Below, one piece after another: positions 1 through 9,890 of a stretch of DNA of 64,000 nt; positions within the stretch are counted from its first letter, which is position 1, and each line of letters starts with the position of its first letter. The stretch covers positions 32,157 to 96,156 of the forward strand of contig JACPRK010000099.1 of assembly GCA_016190005.1 (NCBI GenBank). Reading direction: 5' to 3'. The position numbers and the translations under genes are program-made. A model generated the notes under the pieces. It was not told the origin of the DNA and made no database searches. It saw nothing but the letters and a program-made list of their open reading frames with translations. The DNA comes from Candidatus Wallbacteria bacterium (lineage in GTDB: Bacteria > Muiribacteriota > UBA6191 > JACPRK01).

Positions 1-1141
1 GCACCGACAGCGCCACGATCGAGGTAGCCACGACCGCCACCGCCGCCAGCACGCTCGAGTCCCGGGACGGAGTCATCGGGCCTCGCGGGGGAATCACCCA
101 GTCCTCAGGTAACGACCGAGCGGCCGGTGCGGCCGGGTTCACCGCCTCCATCAGGGCTGCGAGGCGCTCCGAGGCCTCCGCGGAGTTCGGGCTGAGCGCC
201 AGCGCCTCATGGTACTGGGCGCGCGCAGCCCCTGGGTTGCCGCACGCCTCGTGAGCAGCCCCGAGCGCCACATGAGCCTGGAGCTGGCGAGGCCAGAGCC
301 GGATCGACTCCCGGAAGTCCTCGCAAGCTCCGGCTGCGTCACCGAGCGCGAGCAGGTAGTGGCCCCGAGCCAGCCGCACCCGGGAGAGCGTTCCGCGCGC
401 CGCCGCCGCGCACGCCAGGAGCGCCAGGAGAAGGAAGCCGATCCGGTCGGGAATCCAGGGCGCCAGCAGGCGCTCCATCGTGACGGCGATTGTGATGTAG
501 ACCAGGAAGACGAGCGGGCCATGGAGGCGTCCGGCACTCGAAGGCGCGGCCGGTACCGGTCCCTCTTCCAGCGCGGCGCGCAGGTTCGCTGCGCAGGCGC
601 GCGCGGTAGCGTCGCTGGCGGGGACGGGTCCGCCAAGCCGGGAGCGCAGGGCACTGCGGTAGAGCCTAACGGCTTCCGCGTGCTCTCCTCGTCGATGGAG
701 CGCGCACCCCAGCGCCAGGTGGTGGAGACCGTTCAGCCCCTGCGCGCGCGCCGTGGCGCGCCGGAAGTGGGCCTCCGCCTCCTCGTCCTCGCCTCGTGAC
801 CAGGCGGCCAGCCCCCGTCTCAAGTGGCGAACCGCCAGCAGCTCCGAAAGCAGAGCCGCGGCGATGATGCAGAAAAAGAGAAGAGGCAAAAACCTCGCGA
901 GGCTCGCCGCGGGCGGCTCGAAGGCGGCCGCGGCCTTCAGCCCAGGCAGCGTCATCGCGGCCAGGATGGCGAGCTCCAGGAAGCCGGCCGCCAAGAGCGC
1001 GCTCCAGAACCTGGGAGGCCCCACGGGCTCTGCGGGGAGCGCGCGTTTGCCTGCTCCAGTCCGGCATGGACCGTCGGGCGCCGGCGATGGGGTGGCGGGA
1101 TCGGGTGGCGTGGGCTGCTGGGGCTCGTTCGGTGCGGTCAT
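1..1141 (-). CDS. Membrane-anchored TPR protein (3' end outside window)
   Basis: The minus frame stays open from an ATG at 1141 to the left edge (about 380 codons), so the C-terminus is missing. After a Pro-rich cytosolic start there are hydrophobic segments near residues 48-70 (SALLAAGFLELAILAAM) and 85-105 (FLPLLFFCIIAAALLSELL), then a TPR-like stretch (EEAEAHFRRATARAQG, LALGCALHRRGEHAEAVRLY), another hydrophobic pair around residues 205-245, a second TPR-like stretch (GDAAGACEDFRESIRLWP, GAARAQYHEALALSPNSAEA) and a last hydrophobic segment at the edge. TPRs are protein-docking repeats; no enzymatic motif is visible, so the function is unknown. It lies 96 bp downstream of the RlmI-like gene on the same strand and may be co-transcribed with it. 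Confidence 0.75.
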   Translation of the reverse strand, partial: MTAPNEPQQPTPPDPATPSPAPDGPCRTGAGKRALPAEPVGPPRFWSALLAAGFLELAILAAMTLPGLKAAAAFEPPAASLARFLPLLFFCIIAAALLSELLAVRHLRRGLAAWSRGEDEEAEAHFRRATARAQGLNGLHHLALGCALHRRGEHAEAVRLYRSALRSRLGGPVPASDATARACAANLRAALEEGPVPAAPSSAGRLHGPLVFLVYITIAVTMERLLAPWIPDRIGFLLLALLACAAAARGTLSRVRLARGHYLLALGDAAGACEDFRESIRLWPRQLQAHVALGAAHEACGNPGAARAQYHEALALSPNSAEASERLAALMEAVNPAAPAARSLPEDWVIPPRGPMTPSRDSSVLAAVAVVATSIVALSV

Positions 1142-1237
1142 GGTCGGCTCCTTCCTCCCTCCGCCGGCCATCATAGGCCCGTCCGCAGCGGAAAAACGAG
1201 AACCGGAGCTACCGCCGATCGGGGTTCGGCCACCCGA

Positions 1238-2410
1238 TCACACCTTCTGGAGGACGGCGCACTTGAGGTAGCGCGTCTCCGGCATCGCGGGTACAGCCGG
1301 GTGATCGTGGGATTGTCCGCGAAGCTCCAGCATTCGAACGGAGCGGCCTGTGGCGGCGGCGGCACGGGCCAAGGTGCGCACGAAATCCTCCGCGGAGACG
1401 TGGTAAGAGCATGACGAGGTGACGAGGTAGCCGCCTTCGGGGACGAGCTCGAGCGCCTTGCGGTTGATGCGCTCGTAGGCCACGAGCGCCTCCTTGAGGT
1501 CCTTCTTCGTGCGCGCGAAGGGGGGCGGGTCGAGGAAAACGACGTCGAAGGAGCGGCCTGTCTCGCGGGCCTTGTCGAGAAAGGCGGGCACGTCCTTCTC
1601 GAGAGGCTCGATGCGGTCGGCCAACCCGTTGGCGAGAAAGTTCTCACGCGCCAGCGCCAGGGCCAAGCCGCTGGAGTCGACGGCGGTGACGGCTTGCGCG
1701 CCGGCGCGGGCTGCCGAGAGTGCCCAGGAGCCCGTGTAGCAGTAGGCGTCGAGCACGCGCTTGCCCTCGCAGAGCCGCGCCGCCAGCGCTCGGTTGTCGC
1801 GCTGGTCGAAGTAGAAACCCGTCTTCTGGCCGGCCAAGGGGTCGACCTTGTACCGAAGCCCGTCGATGACCGCCTCGAGCGGTCCCTCCAGCTCCCCGTG
1901 CGCCACCTTGACGTAGGAGCCGAGCCCCTCGAGTGCGCGGGCCGAGGTGTCGTTGCGCAGCACGATCACGCGAGGCGAAACCGCGCGGCGGAGCGCCTCC
2001 AGGAACATCGGCAGGAGCTCCTCGGCGCCCGCCGTGGTGGTCTGCACAGCGACGGTGTCGCCGTAGCGATCCGCGATGAACCCGGGGAGGAAGTCGCCCT
2101 CGCTGAAGACGAGCCGGTAGGCCGTCTCGCCGGGGTACCAGGCCTGCCTGAGCGCCAGCGCCGCCTTGATTCGCTTGGAGAAGAACGCTTCGTCGATGGT
2201 GTCCTGGTGGCGCGTCAGGATGCGGCAGGCGATGAGCGACGCCCGGTTGTGGTAGCCCAGGCCGACGAAGTGGCCCGTGGCGCTCTTGACGACCGCGAGC
2301 GCGCCCGGCTCGGCCTTCCCGTCGATCGCTTCGATCTCGTTGGAGAAGATCCAGAGATGTCCTGCGCGAATGCGGCGCTCTTCCGACTTCTTGAGTGTGA
2401 TGGTGAGCAA
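1238..2410 (-). CDS. rlmI: Class I SAM-dependent rRNA (cytosine-C5) methyltransferase, RlmI-like
   Basis: 390 aa, the usual length for the RlmI/YccW family, which methylates C5 of a cytosine in 23S rRNA. The N-terminal 75 residues look like a PUA RNA-binding domain (KKSEERRIRAGHLWIFSNEI). The Rossmann methyltransferase core follows: SAM-binding motif VLDAYCYTGSWALSAARAGA, acidic VTAVDSS, then DVVFLDPPPFARTKKDLKEA and VTSSCSYHVSAEDF, where the Cys of SSCS is the expected catalytic nucleophile. E. coli has DPPKF where this protein has DPPPF. The start lies 28 bp from a heptamer-repeat element. The specific target cytosine is inferred from the family. Confidence 0.88.
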   Translation of the reverse strand: MLTITLKKSEERRIRAGHLWIFSNEIEAIDGKAEPGALAVVKSATGHFVGLGYHNRASLIACRILTRHQDTIDEAFFSKRIKAALALRQAWYPGETAYRLVFSEGDFLPGFIADRYGDTVAVQTTTAGAEELLPMFLEALRRAVSPRVIVLRNDTSARALEGLGSYVKVAHGELEGPLEAVIDGLRYKVDPLAGQKTGFYFDQRDNRALAARLCEGKRVLDAYCYTGSWALSAARAGAQAVTAVDSSGLALALARENFLANGLADRIEPLEKDVPAFLDKARETGRSFDVVFLDPPPFARTKKDLKEALVAYERINRKALELVPEGGYLVTSSCSYHVSAEDFVRTLARAAAATGRSVRMLELRGQSHDHPAVPAMPETRYLKCAVLQKV

Positions 2411-2446
2411 TTTGTCTCCTCCGGTCGGGGGGAAGGGTACAGGAGC

Positions 2447-2495
2447 GAGTAGCGAGTAGCGAGTAGTGAGTAGTGAGTAGTGAGTAGCGAGGAGT
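2447..2495. repeat. GAGTAGY heptamer direct repeat (7 units)
   Basis: Seven consecutive 7-bp units: GAGTAGC twice, GAGTAGT three times, GAGTAGC, GAGGAGT. The left flank TACAGGAG is shared with the copy near 36818. Inverted units lie at 2679-2706, so a long hairpin or cruciform is possible. Confidence 0.9.
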
Positions 2496-2608
2496 GAGGC
2501 GGGACGCTTGCGTCCGCACGTCCTCTTCGGCTCGCCTGACTACTCCGCGACTCTCCAGCTACTCCTCGGATCCGTTCCCAAGTCGAGGAGTCTGGCCCCC
2601 ATCAGTAT

Positions 2609-2631
2609 CGGGCTTTCACAAGCTCAGCCCG
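2609..2631. repeat. Imperfect palindrome CGGGCT...AGCCCG
   Basis: A 23-bp element with arms CGGGCTT and AGCCCG around a CACAAGCTC centre. It matches 46851-46873 at 20 of 23 positions, so it is a dispersed element within the window. It resembles the short CTTCGACAAGCTCAG-type repeats seen in many GC-rich genomes. Confidence 0.65.
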
Positions 2632-2678
2632 AAAGTTCGTGGGGCGACGCTGGATAGGCTCGTGGCCTCTCGTTCCTC

Positions 2679-2706
2679 ACTACTCGCTACTCACTACTCG
2701 CTACTT
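2679..2706. repeat. Inverted heptamer units (RCTACTC x4)
   Basis: ACTACTC, GCTACTC, ACTACTC, GCTACTT: the reverse complement of the GAGTAGY units at 2447-2495, separated from them by about 180 bp. The arrangement (direct block, spacer, four inverted units) is repeated at 36818-36983. Confidence 0.88.
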
Positions 2707-2769
2707 GGTCCCGTGACTCGCGACACGCGAGATCCCGCTCGGTGAGCGGCATGACGCGGCATGCAGACG

Positions 2770-2798
2770 TTGACTTTGCGAGCGCCGGATGGTAGCAT
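2770..2798 (+). promoter_or_regulatory. Sigma-70-type promoter upstream of the aldehyde dehydrogenase
   Basis: TTGACT at 2770-2775, a 17-bp spacer, and TAGCAT at 2793-2798. It is followed by a leader of about 50 nt and a strong GGAGGAGG ribosome-binding site at 2841-2848, just ahead of the ATG at 2855. Placement and spacing are good; activity is inferred. Confidence 0.55.
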
Positions 2799-2854
2799 CG
2801 CGGGACGCTTCGAGCGCGAGAGTCCGGGCCAACAGCGGTGGGAGGAGGAGTGCG

Positions 2855-4351
2855 ATGGCGGCAGCGTACGGGAACTTCATCAATGGTAAGTGGATCACGA
2901 AGGGCTCCAGGGGGACCTTCGAGAACCGTAGTCCCGCCGATCCGTCGGACGTCATCGGCATCTTCCCGGAGTCCGGCCACGAGGAGATCGAGGCGGCCGT
3001 TCGCGCCGCCTCGGAAGCCTTGCCGGCCTGGAGCCGCACGCCGGCCCCCCGCCGCGGCGAGATTCTTCGGCGCGTGGGCGACCTGCTCGGCAAGCACAAG
3101 GACGAGATCGCCAAGCTCGCCACGCGCGAGATGGGCAAGGTTCTGGCCGAAACTCGCGGCGACGTTCAGGAGGGGATCGACTGCGCCTACTACTACGCCG
3201 GCGAAGGCCGCCGCATGTTCGGGCAGACCGTGCCGACCGAGCTTCCGAACAAGTTCGGCATGTCGATCCGCCGCCCCATCGGCGTGGCCGGTCTGATCAC
3301 TCCCTGGAACTTCCCTCTCGCCATCCCGACCTGGAAGTCCTTCCCCGCCCTCATCTGCGGCAACACGCTGGTCCTGAAGCCCGCCGAGGACAGCCCGGCG
3401 ACCGCTGTCAAGTTGATGGAAATCTTCGAGGAGGCCGGGGTCCCCAGGGGTGTGGTCAACCTGGTGCACGGCGACGGGCCCAACACGGGCGCGGCGCTCG
3501 TGAAGCACGAGAAAATCGGAGTCATCAGCTTCACCGGCTCCAGCGACACCGGTCGCGAGATCGCCCGGCTGACGGGCGGTTCGCTGAAGCGGTGCTCGCT
3601 AGAGCTGGGCGGCAAGAACGCCCAGATCGTGATGGAGGACGCCGATCTCGACTTGGCCATCGAGGGGGCCCTCTGGGGCGCCTTCGGGACAACGGGCCAG
3701 CGCTGCACGGCTACCAGCCGGTTGATCGTGCACAAGAAGGTCGCCTCCGAGCTGACCGGCCGCCTGGTCGAGCAGGCCAAGAAGCTCAAGCTCGGCAACG
3801 GTCTGGAGGAGTCGACGCAGGTCGGGCCGCTGGTCAACAAGACCCAGCGCGAGCGGGTCGCCGGCTACTGCAAGGTCGGCCAGGAGGAAGACGGCGCCAA
3901 GGTGCTCCTGGGCGGCAAGGCGCCGGGCGGGAAGCTGTCGAAGGGCTACTTCTTCGAACCGACGGTCTTCGCCGGCGTCACGCCGAAGATGCGGATCTTC
4001 CAGGAGGAGATCTTCGGGCCGGTCATCGGCATCGTCGAGGTGAAGTCCTTCGAGGAGGCGATCGCGGTGTTGAACGACAGCCGCTACGGCCTCTCGTCCA
4101 GCATCTACACGAAGGACGTCAACCGTGCTTTCAAGGCCATCGAGCAGATCGAGGCCGGCATCACTTACATCAACGGCCCCACCATCGGCGCCGAGGTCCA
4201 CTTACCCTTCGGCGGCGTGAAGGACACCGGTAATGGCCACCGCGAGGCCGGCACCACCGGTCTGGACATCTTCAGCGAGTGGAAGGCCGTCTACGTCGAC
4301 TACAGCGGCAAGCTGCAGAAGGCGCAGATCGACACGCATCCCGACGACTGA
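2855..4351 (+). CDS. NAD(P)-dependent aldehyde dehydrogenase
   Basis: 498 aa from the ATG at 2855, chosen for the GGAGGAGG just upstream; an in-frame ATG at 2789 would add 22 residues without homology and would overlap the promoter. Oxidises an aldehyde to its acid with NAD(P)+. Family residues are present: N152 in TPWNFP, the FTGSSDTG cofactor loop, E250 in LELGGKNAQ, and catalytic C284 in TTGQRCTATS. The Cys context resembles the semialdehyde branch (2,5-dioxovalerate, alpha-aminoadipic or succinic semialdehyde dehydrogenases). A class III aminotransferase follows after 113 bp, which fits an amino-acid catabolic pair: the transaminase makes a semialdehyde and this enzyme oxidises it. The exact substrate (GABA, lysine or other) cannot be read from sequence. 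Confidence 0.92.
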   Translation: MAAAYGNFINGKWITKGSRGTFENRSPADPSDVIGIFPESGHEEIEAAVRAASEALPAWSRTPAPRRGEILRRVGDLLGKHKDEIAKLATREMGKVLAETRGDVQEGIDCAYYYAGEGRRMFGQTVPTELPNKFGMSIRRPIGVAGLITPWNFPLAIPTWKSFPALICGNTLVLKPAEDSPATAVKLMEIFEEAGVPRGVVNLVHGDGPNTGAALVKHEKIGVISFTGSSDTGREIARLTGGSLKRCSLELGGKNAQIVMEDADLDLAIEGALWGAFGTTGQRCTATSRLIVHKKVASELTGRLVEQAKKLKLGNGLEESTQVGPLVNKTQRERVAGYCKVGQEEDGAKVLLGGKAPGGKLSKGYFFEPTVFAGVTPKMRIFQEEIFGPVIGIVEVKSFEEAIAVLNDSRYGLSSSIYTKDVNRAFKAIEQIEAGITYINGPTIGAEVHLPFGGVKDTGNGHREAGTTGLDIFSEWKAVYVDYSGKLQKAQIDTHPDD

Positions 4352-4464
4352 GGCCGCCCGGCGCGGTCCCAGCTCGCCACCGGATCGCCTCGAGCGCGCC
4401 CGCCTCGAGGGGCATCCGAGTCCCATTTCTCACACCTCCCAACCTCAGGAACAGGGTGATTCCC

Positions 4465-5826
<1,362 letters not shown>

Positions 5827-5830
5827 GTCC

Positions 5831-6223
5831 GTGGGGCGCCTGACCGGCCGACCCGCCGCGCTCATCGTCGACGACTCCCAGTTCATCTGCAGGATCCTGG
5901 CGAAGAGCCTGCTCGACTACGGCTTCCGGCTCGTAGCGCTCGCGGCGAGCTGCGAGGAGGCGCTGGTCCAGACCTCCGCCTTCTCGCCCGATCTGATCAC
6001 GCTCGACCTGGTGCTGCCGGACGGCAACGGCTTCGAACTTTTCGGAAGGCTGCGGGAGGCGCGGCCGGGCGCGCAGATCGTGATCGTGAGCGACCTTCGC
6101 CAGGTCGAGAACTTCGACCGGGCCAAGGAGATCGGCGCCGCCGCGTTCCTCAGCAAGCCGTTCCAGGAGACCCAGCTGGTGCAGCTGCTCCAGCGGTTGG
6201 ATCTGGGGGCGGCGAAGCCGTAG
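5831..6223 (+). CDS. Single-domain response regulator (CheY-like)
   Basis: 130 aa from a GTG 4 bp after the aminotransferase stop; the whole protein is one receiver domain. The acidic pair DD in ALIVDDSQ, the phosphoacceptor Asp in LITLDLVLPDG, the Ser in IVSDL and the Lys in FLSKPF are all present, so it should be phosphorylatable. No kinase or output domain is adjacent. Its last 74 bp overlap the 3' end of the convergent hydrolase gene. Confidence 0.85.
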   Translation: MGRLTGRPAALIVDDSQFICRILAKSLLDYGFRLVALAASCEEALVQTSAFSPDLITLDLVLPDGNGFELFGRLREARPGAQIVIVSDLRQVENFDRAKEIGAAAFLSKPFQETQLVQLLQRLDLGAAKP

Positions 6224-7013
6224 CGTCCGGGCCGTCCAGGAACTCGGTCACGATCGACTCGAAGAGGGCTGGGTACTCCAGGTTTGGGCAGTGACCGCAG
6301 TCTCGGAAGACCTCCAGGCGTGCGCCGGGAATCCAGGCGCGTGCCAGCAGCGGTTGCAGCGGTGACACGATGCGGTCCCGATCGGCGCCGATGGCCAGCG
6401 TCGGACAGGCGATCAGCGCCAGGTCCCGGCGGTCGCCGTCGTGGGTGAGCGCGTGCAGGGCCAGCCGGGCTGTCGCCGGGCTTGCGCGGCCCGCGACGGC
6501 GAGCACGTCCTCCGGGACGCCCACGGCGTACGAGAAGAAGGGGGCCGAGATGCGCCGCGCGGCGTCGACGCCCAGGAGCCCCGTGGCGATCCACCGGGCC
6601 CACCCCCAGCGAGCGAGCATGCAGACGGGCGAGAGCGCCGTGCGTCCCTCGAGCGCGGCGGTCACGAGGACCAGTTTGCGGACCAGCGCAGGCTCCGCGG
6701 CGGCCAGCCGGGCGGAGACCATTCCGCCCATCGAGTGGCCCACCAGAAACACCGGTCCGCCGCCCACACCGCGGATGAAGTCTGCCAGCCGGTGGGCCTG
6801 CTGATAACTCGTGGCGCCCTCGCGCGCGACGCAGGAGGAGAGGCCGAACCCGGGCAAGTCGACGGTCAGCACGCGGTAACGTGCCGCGAGGGCCTCGGCC
6901 GTCGAGCGCCAGTAGACGGAGCTCACCGGCCAGCCGTGCACCAGAACCAGCGTCGGTCCCGACCCGCGCTCCTCGTAGTGAATCTCGGCGTCCGAGACAC
7001 GAAAACTCGCCAT
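6150..7013 (-). CDS. Alpha/beta-fold hydrolase
   Basis: 287 aa. Standard alpha/beta hydrolase: oxyanion region LVHGWPVSS, LPGFGLS, nucleophile elbow GHSMGG, acid in IGADRDRI and catalytic His in DCGHCPNLE. Substrate unknown; homologues include esterases, haloalkane dehalogenases and C-C hydrolases. The C-terminal 25 residues (Pro/Ala-rich) are read from the DNA that also encodes the end of the receiver gene on the other strand. Confidence 0.88.
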   Translation of the reverse strand: MASFRVSDAEIHYEERGSGPTLVLVHGWPVSSVYWRSTAEALAARYRVLTVDLPGFGLSSCVAREGATSYQQAHRLADFIRGVGGGPVFLVGHSMGGMVSARLAAAEPALVRKLVLVTAALEGRTALSPVCMLARWGWARWIATGLLGVDAARRISAPFFSYAVGVPEDVLAVAGRASPATARLALHALTHDGDRRDLALIACPTLAIGADRDRIVSPLQPLLARAWIPGARLEVFRDCGHCPNLEYPALFESIVTEFLDGPDATASPPPDPTAGAAAPAGSPGTAC

Positions 7014-7132
7014 CCTGTCTCCTCTGCCCGAGGATTCTCGCGCCTTTCGAGCCCGTTCTCAAGCTTCCCGGGTTCGTTGACCTGGCGCCGCCAGCATGCC
7101 AGACTGGACGTCGCGAGGCGGGTTTCCAGCGG

Positions 7133-7753
7133 ATGGACGACCAGAGGTTGAGGCTCAAGCGGCGGCTGCAGGAGTTTCAGCTCGAGCGGCTCAAGGGAAC
7201 GTACGAGGATTTCCTGGCAGGGTCGCCTTACGAATCGCTCTGCGGATTCTTCACGACTCATCTCTACAATGCGCAGGACTTCACGGCCCGCAATGAGAGC
7301 TTCAAGAAGCTGGTGCACGCCTTCGAGTCGGCTTTCGGAACCGAGGTCTTGCACAGCATCTCGCTGTTGCTGGACGTGCACGATCTCTCAGAGAGGCTCG
7401 ACGACGACGTGGTGGAGCAGTTCGTGAAGATGGGCGTGGGGCTCGACTTCGACATGGCCGCCTACGAGCGCGCCTACTTCGTCGCCGACAAGTACCCCGA
7501 GCGGGAGCGCCAGATCGAGATGCTGGTCGACGCGGTCCACATCGTCCACCGGATTGCTTTCTTTCCGTTCATCGGGTTTCTGCTGAAGACCCTCTACGCC
7601 GGCGCGCTGATGATCGGCGCGACGCCGATGGTGCAGTTCCTCCAGGACGGCTATGACGCCTTTCGCACGGTGAAGGACCCGACCCCATTCACGAAGGCGA
7701 TCCACGATCGGGAGATGGAGCGCCTCGACCGGATATACGGAGTCAAGAAATGA
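7133..7753 (+). CDS. Hypothetical protein, FFLEELY-like family
   Basis: 206 aa from the ATG at 7133, where the coherent protein MDDQRLRLKRRL begins; an upstream in-frame extension looks non-coding. Residues 15-60 read RLKGTYEDFLAG, CGFFTTHLYNAQDF, FKKLVHAF. This pattern (YxDxLxSP, FFLxxLYxxxDF) recalls a helical bacterial family described only by its FFLEELY-type motif; the resemblance is from memory. No catalytic motif is visible. Its stop overlaps the start of the next gene (ATGA), so it is probably translationally coupled to the acyl-ACP-reductase-like enzyme and may be a partner or chaperone for it. Confidence 0.78.
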   Translation: MDDQRLRLKRRLQEFQLERLKGTYEDFLAGSPYESLCGFFTTHLYNAQDFTARNESFKKLVHAFESAFGTEVLHSISLLLDVHDLSERLDDDVVEQFVKMGVGLDFDMAAYERAYFVADKYPERERQIEMLVDAVHIVHRIAFFPFIGFLLKTLYAGALMIGATPMVQFLQDGYDAFRTVKDPTPFTKAIHDREMERLDRIYGVKK

Positions 7754-9864
7754 AACGAGTCGTTTGCATCAGCCTGGGACCGTCGAGCCAGGACCGCACC
7801 TTCGTCGTCCGACTGCTGGACCAGGAGATCCAGGTCGAGAAGCGGGGGACCGACGGCGACCTGCAGCGGGCAGCGGAGCTCATCGAGAAGCTGGACGGTC
7901 AGGTGGCGGCCTTCGGACTGGACAGCATGAACCGGACCTTCGTCGTCGGGAAGAAGACGTGGCTGCACGAGGAGATCGACATGCTGGCGCGTCGGGCCCA
8001 CTCCACGCCCGTCGTCGACGGCTCGGAGCTCAAGCGCACGCTGGAACGGTGGGCCGTGGCGCAGATGGAGCGCCAGTTTCCGGAGCTCTTCCGCGGAAAG
8101 CTCGTCTTCGTGCCGAGCGGCGTCGATCGGTACGGCATGTCGACCGTGCTCCAGAACGCCGGCGCTCGGCTGGTCTTCGGTGACGTCATTTTCCACTGGG
8201 GGCTGCCGTGGGCACTCAAGAGTCTCTCGCAGCTGGAGACCTACTCGCGGCTGGCGATGCCCTATCTCTGCGGCCGCCCCTACAAGTCGATGTACCCCGT
8301 GGGCCGCCGTCAGGAAGAGCAGCGGCCGCTCGGCACTCACTGGTTCGAGGAAGCCGACATCATCGCGGGCAGCCTCCATTACATCCGCCGCTATGCCCCC
8401 GATTCGCTCTACAACAAGGTGGTCATCACCAACCAGCTCCAGAGCGAGGATCTGGACGACCTGCGCCGCCGCGGCGTGAGGATGGTGCTGACGACCACGC
8501 CCGAAATCGACGGCGAGTCCTTCGGCACCAACGTGCTGGAGGCGATATTCGTCGCGTTACTCGACAAGCCCTTCGCCGAGATCCGGCTCGACGACTACCT
8601 CAACCTCATCCCCAGGACCGGCATCCAGCCGCGCGTGGTCTACCCGCAGGGCCAGCCGGTCGACGTGGAGAAGTTCGCCTTCGTCATTCACCCGCTGACC
8701 GCCAAGGACATCTTCAAGCACCCGTTGCTCAAGTACCTGAAGTTCCTGCCTGAGCGCTGGGTGGAGTGGCTGGTGGCGTTCTCGCCGGTGATGCTCCTGA
8801 GCCACGTGACCGGCGCGCGCTCGGCCACGGGCCGGGAGCTCGAGGGGTGGCTGCTGGGTCTGGGCGCAACGCCCAAGGAGATGATGACGCGGAATCCGGA
8901 GTTCACGTACCGCAAGCTGTTGCGGGCCGCCGAGATCGCCGAGGGACTGGGCGCGAAGATCATGGGGCTGGGCGCCTTCACCAGCATCGTGGGCGACGCC
9001 GGCGTGACGGTGGCCAAGCGGGCCAACATCGCGATCACCTCGGGGAACAGCTACACGGTCGCCTCCACCCTGGAGGCCGCCAAGACCGTGGCGCGCCGCA
9101 TGGGCCACGACTTGACCAGCGGCGTCGCCGCGGTCGTCGGGGCGACGGGCAGCATCGGAGCGGTCAGCGCGCGGCTAGTGGCGCAGGTGGCGCGCAAGGT
9201 GATCCTGGTGGCGCCCCGGCCGGAGAAGCTGCTGGAGTTGCAGGAGAAGATCCAGTCCGAGTCGAATGCGGAGGTGGTGATCGCCACGGAGGCGCTCGAC
9301 TGGCTGGTCGACGCCGACCTGATCATCACCACCACGACTGCCCGCGGCGGCAAGATCATCGACATCGAGAAGGTGAAGCCCGGCTGCGTGATCTGCGACG
9401 TGGCCCGTCCGCTCGACATCCAGGAATCCGATGCCCGCAAGCGGCCCGACGTGCTGGTGATCGAGAGCGGCGAGCTGGAAGTCCCGGGGCCCGTCGACTT
9501 CCACTTCAACATCGGTCTGCCGCCGAAGACGGCTTACGCCTGCCTGTCCGAGACGATGATCCTCGCGATGGACGGCCGCTACGAGAGCTTCACGCTGGGC
9601 CGCGAGATCGAGATGGACAAGGTCAAGGACATCTACAAGATGGGCAAGAAGCACGGCTTCAAGCTGGCGGCCATCCGCAGCTTCGGCCGGGTCGTGACCG
9701 ACCAGGAGATCCGGCTGGTCCGGGAGCACGCCGACGACGCGAGGCGCCGACGCAAGATGCCGGTCCCACCTGCCCTTCCGGAGCTGGACGAAGCGCCCTC
9801 GGTCGTGCCGGAGACTGCCGCGCCGCCCGCCCGTGAGTCGGGTCCGAGGGCAGAAATGCCTTGA
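7750..9864 (+). CDS. Acyl-ACP/acyl-CoA reductase-like protein with a large extra N-terminal domain
   Basis: 704 aa. Residues about 340-690 align by eye with cyanobacterial long-chain acyl-ACP reductase (AAR), which makes fatty aldehydes with NADPH: GLGAFTSIVGD (AAR ALGGFSSIVFE), ITSGNSYTVAS (FTTGNTHTAYV), GATGSIG at 464-470 (dinucleotide site), KPGCVICDVARPLD with C546 in the place of AAR catalytic C294, and the C-terminal GREIEMDKVKDIYKMGKKHGF. The first ~310 residues have no counterpart in AAR (about 340 aa) and are unassigned; they faintly recall proteins annotated as quinate 5-dehydrogenase. A Pro/Glu-rich tail ends the protein. It is coupled to the 206-aa gene upstream and followed by phasin and phaR, suggesting a lipid or storage-polymer setting. 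Confidence 0.75.
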   Translation: MKRVVCISLGPSSQDRTFVVRLLDQEIQVEKRGTDGDLQRAAELIEKLDGQVAAFGLDSMNRTFVVGKKTWLHEEIDMLARRAHSTPVVDGSELKRTLERWAVAQMERQFPELFRGKLVFVPSGVDRYGMSTVLQNAGARLVFGDVIFHWGLPWALKSLSQLETYSRLAMPYLCGRPYKSMYPVGRRQEEQRPLGTHWFEEADIIAGSLHYIRRYAPDSLYNKVVITNQLQSEDLDDLRRRGVRMVLTTTPEIDGESFGTNVLEAIFVALLDKPFAEIRLDDYLNLIPRTGIQPRVVYPQGQPVDVEKFAFVIHPLTAKDIFKHPLLKYLKFLPERWVEWLVAFSPVMLLSHVTGARSATGRELEGWLLGLGATPKEMMTRNPEFTYRKLLRAAEIAEGLGAKIMGLGAFTSIVGDAGVTVAKRANIAITSGNSYTVASTLEAAKTVARRMGHDLTSGVAAVVGATGSIGAVSARLVAQVARKVILVAPRPEKLLELQEKIQSESNAEVVIATEALDWLVDADLIITTTTARGGKIIDIEKVKPGCVICDVARPLDIQESDARKRPDVLVIESGELEVPGPVDFHFNIGLPPKTAYACLSETMILAMDGRYESFTLGREIEMDKVKDIYKMGKKHGFKLAAIRSFGRVVTDQEIRLVREHADDARRRRKMPVPPALPELDEAPSVVPETAAPPARESGPRAEMP

Positions 9865-9890
9865 CGGTTTATAACGCGGTGCGTTATAGT
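9861..9890 (+). promoter_or_regulatory. Promoter with embedded palindromic operator, phasin/phaR operon
   Basis: TTGACG (9861-9866), an 18-bp spacer and TATAGT (9885-9890) form a sigma-70-type promoter. A perfect inverted repeat TATAACGC-GGT-GCGTTATA fills 9870-9888, covering the spacer and most of the -10. A protein bound there would block the promoter. PhaR, encoded in the operon, is known elsewhere to repress phasin genes and itself, so autoregulation is plausible but not shown. Confidence 0.65.

Larger units (their letters stand above)
2411..2854. other. Divergent intergenic region with heptamer repeats
   Basis: 444 bp between the divergent rlmI-like and aldehyde dehydrogenase genes. It holds seven direct GAGTAGY units, a 23-bp hairpin sequence, four inverted RCTACTC units and a sigma-70-type promoter for the downstream gene, each listed separately. 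Short reading frames here have no ribosome-binding site or recognisable product. Confidence 0.7.
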
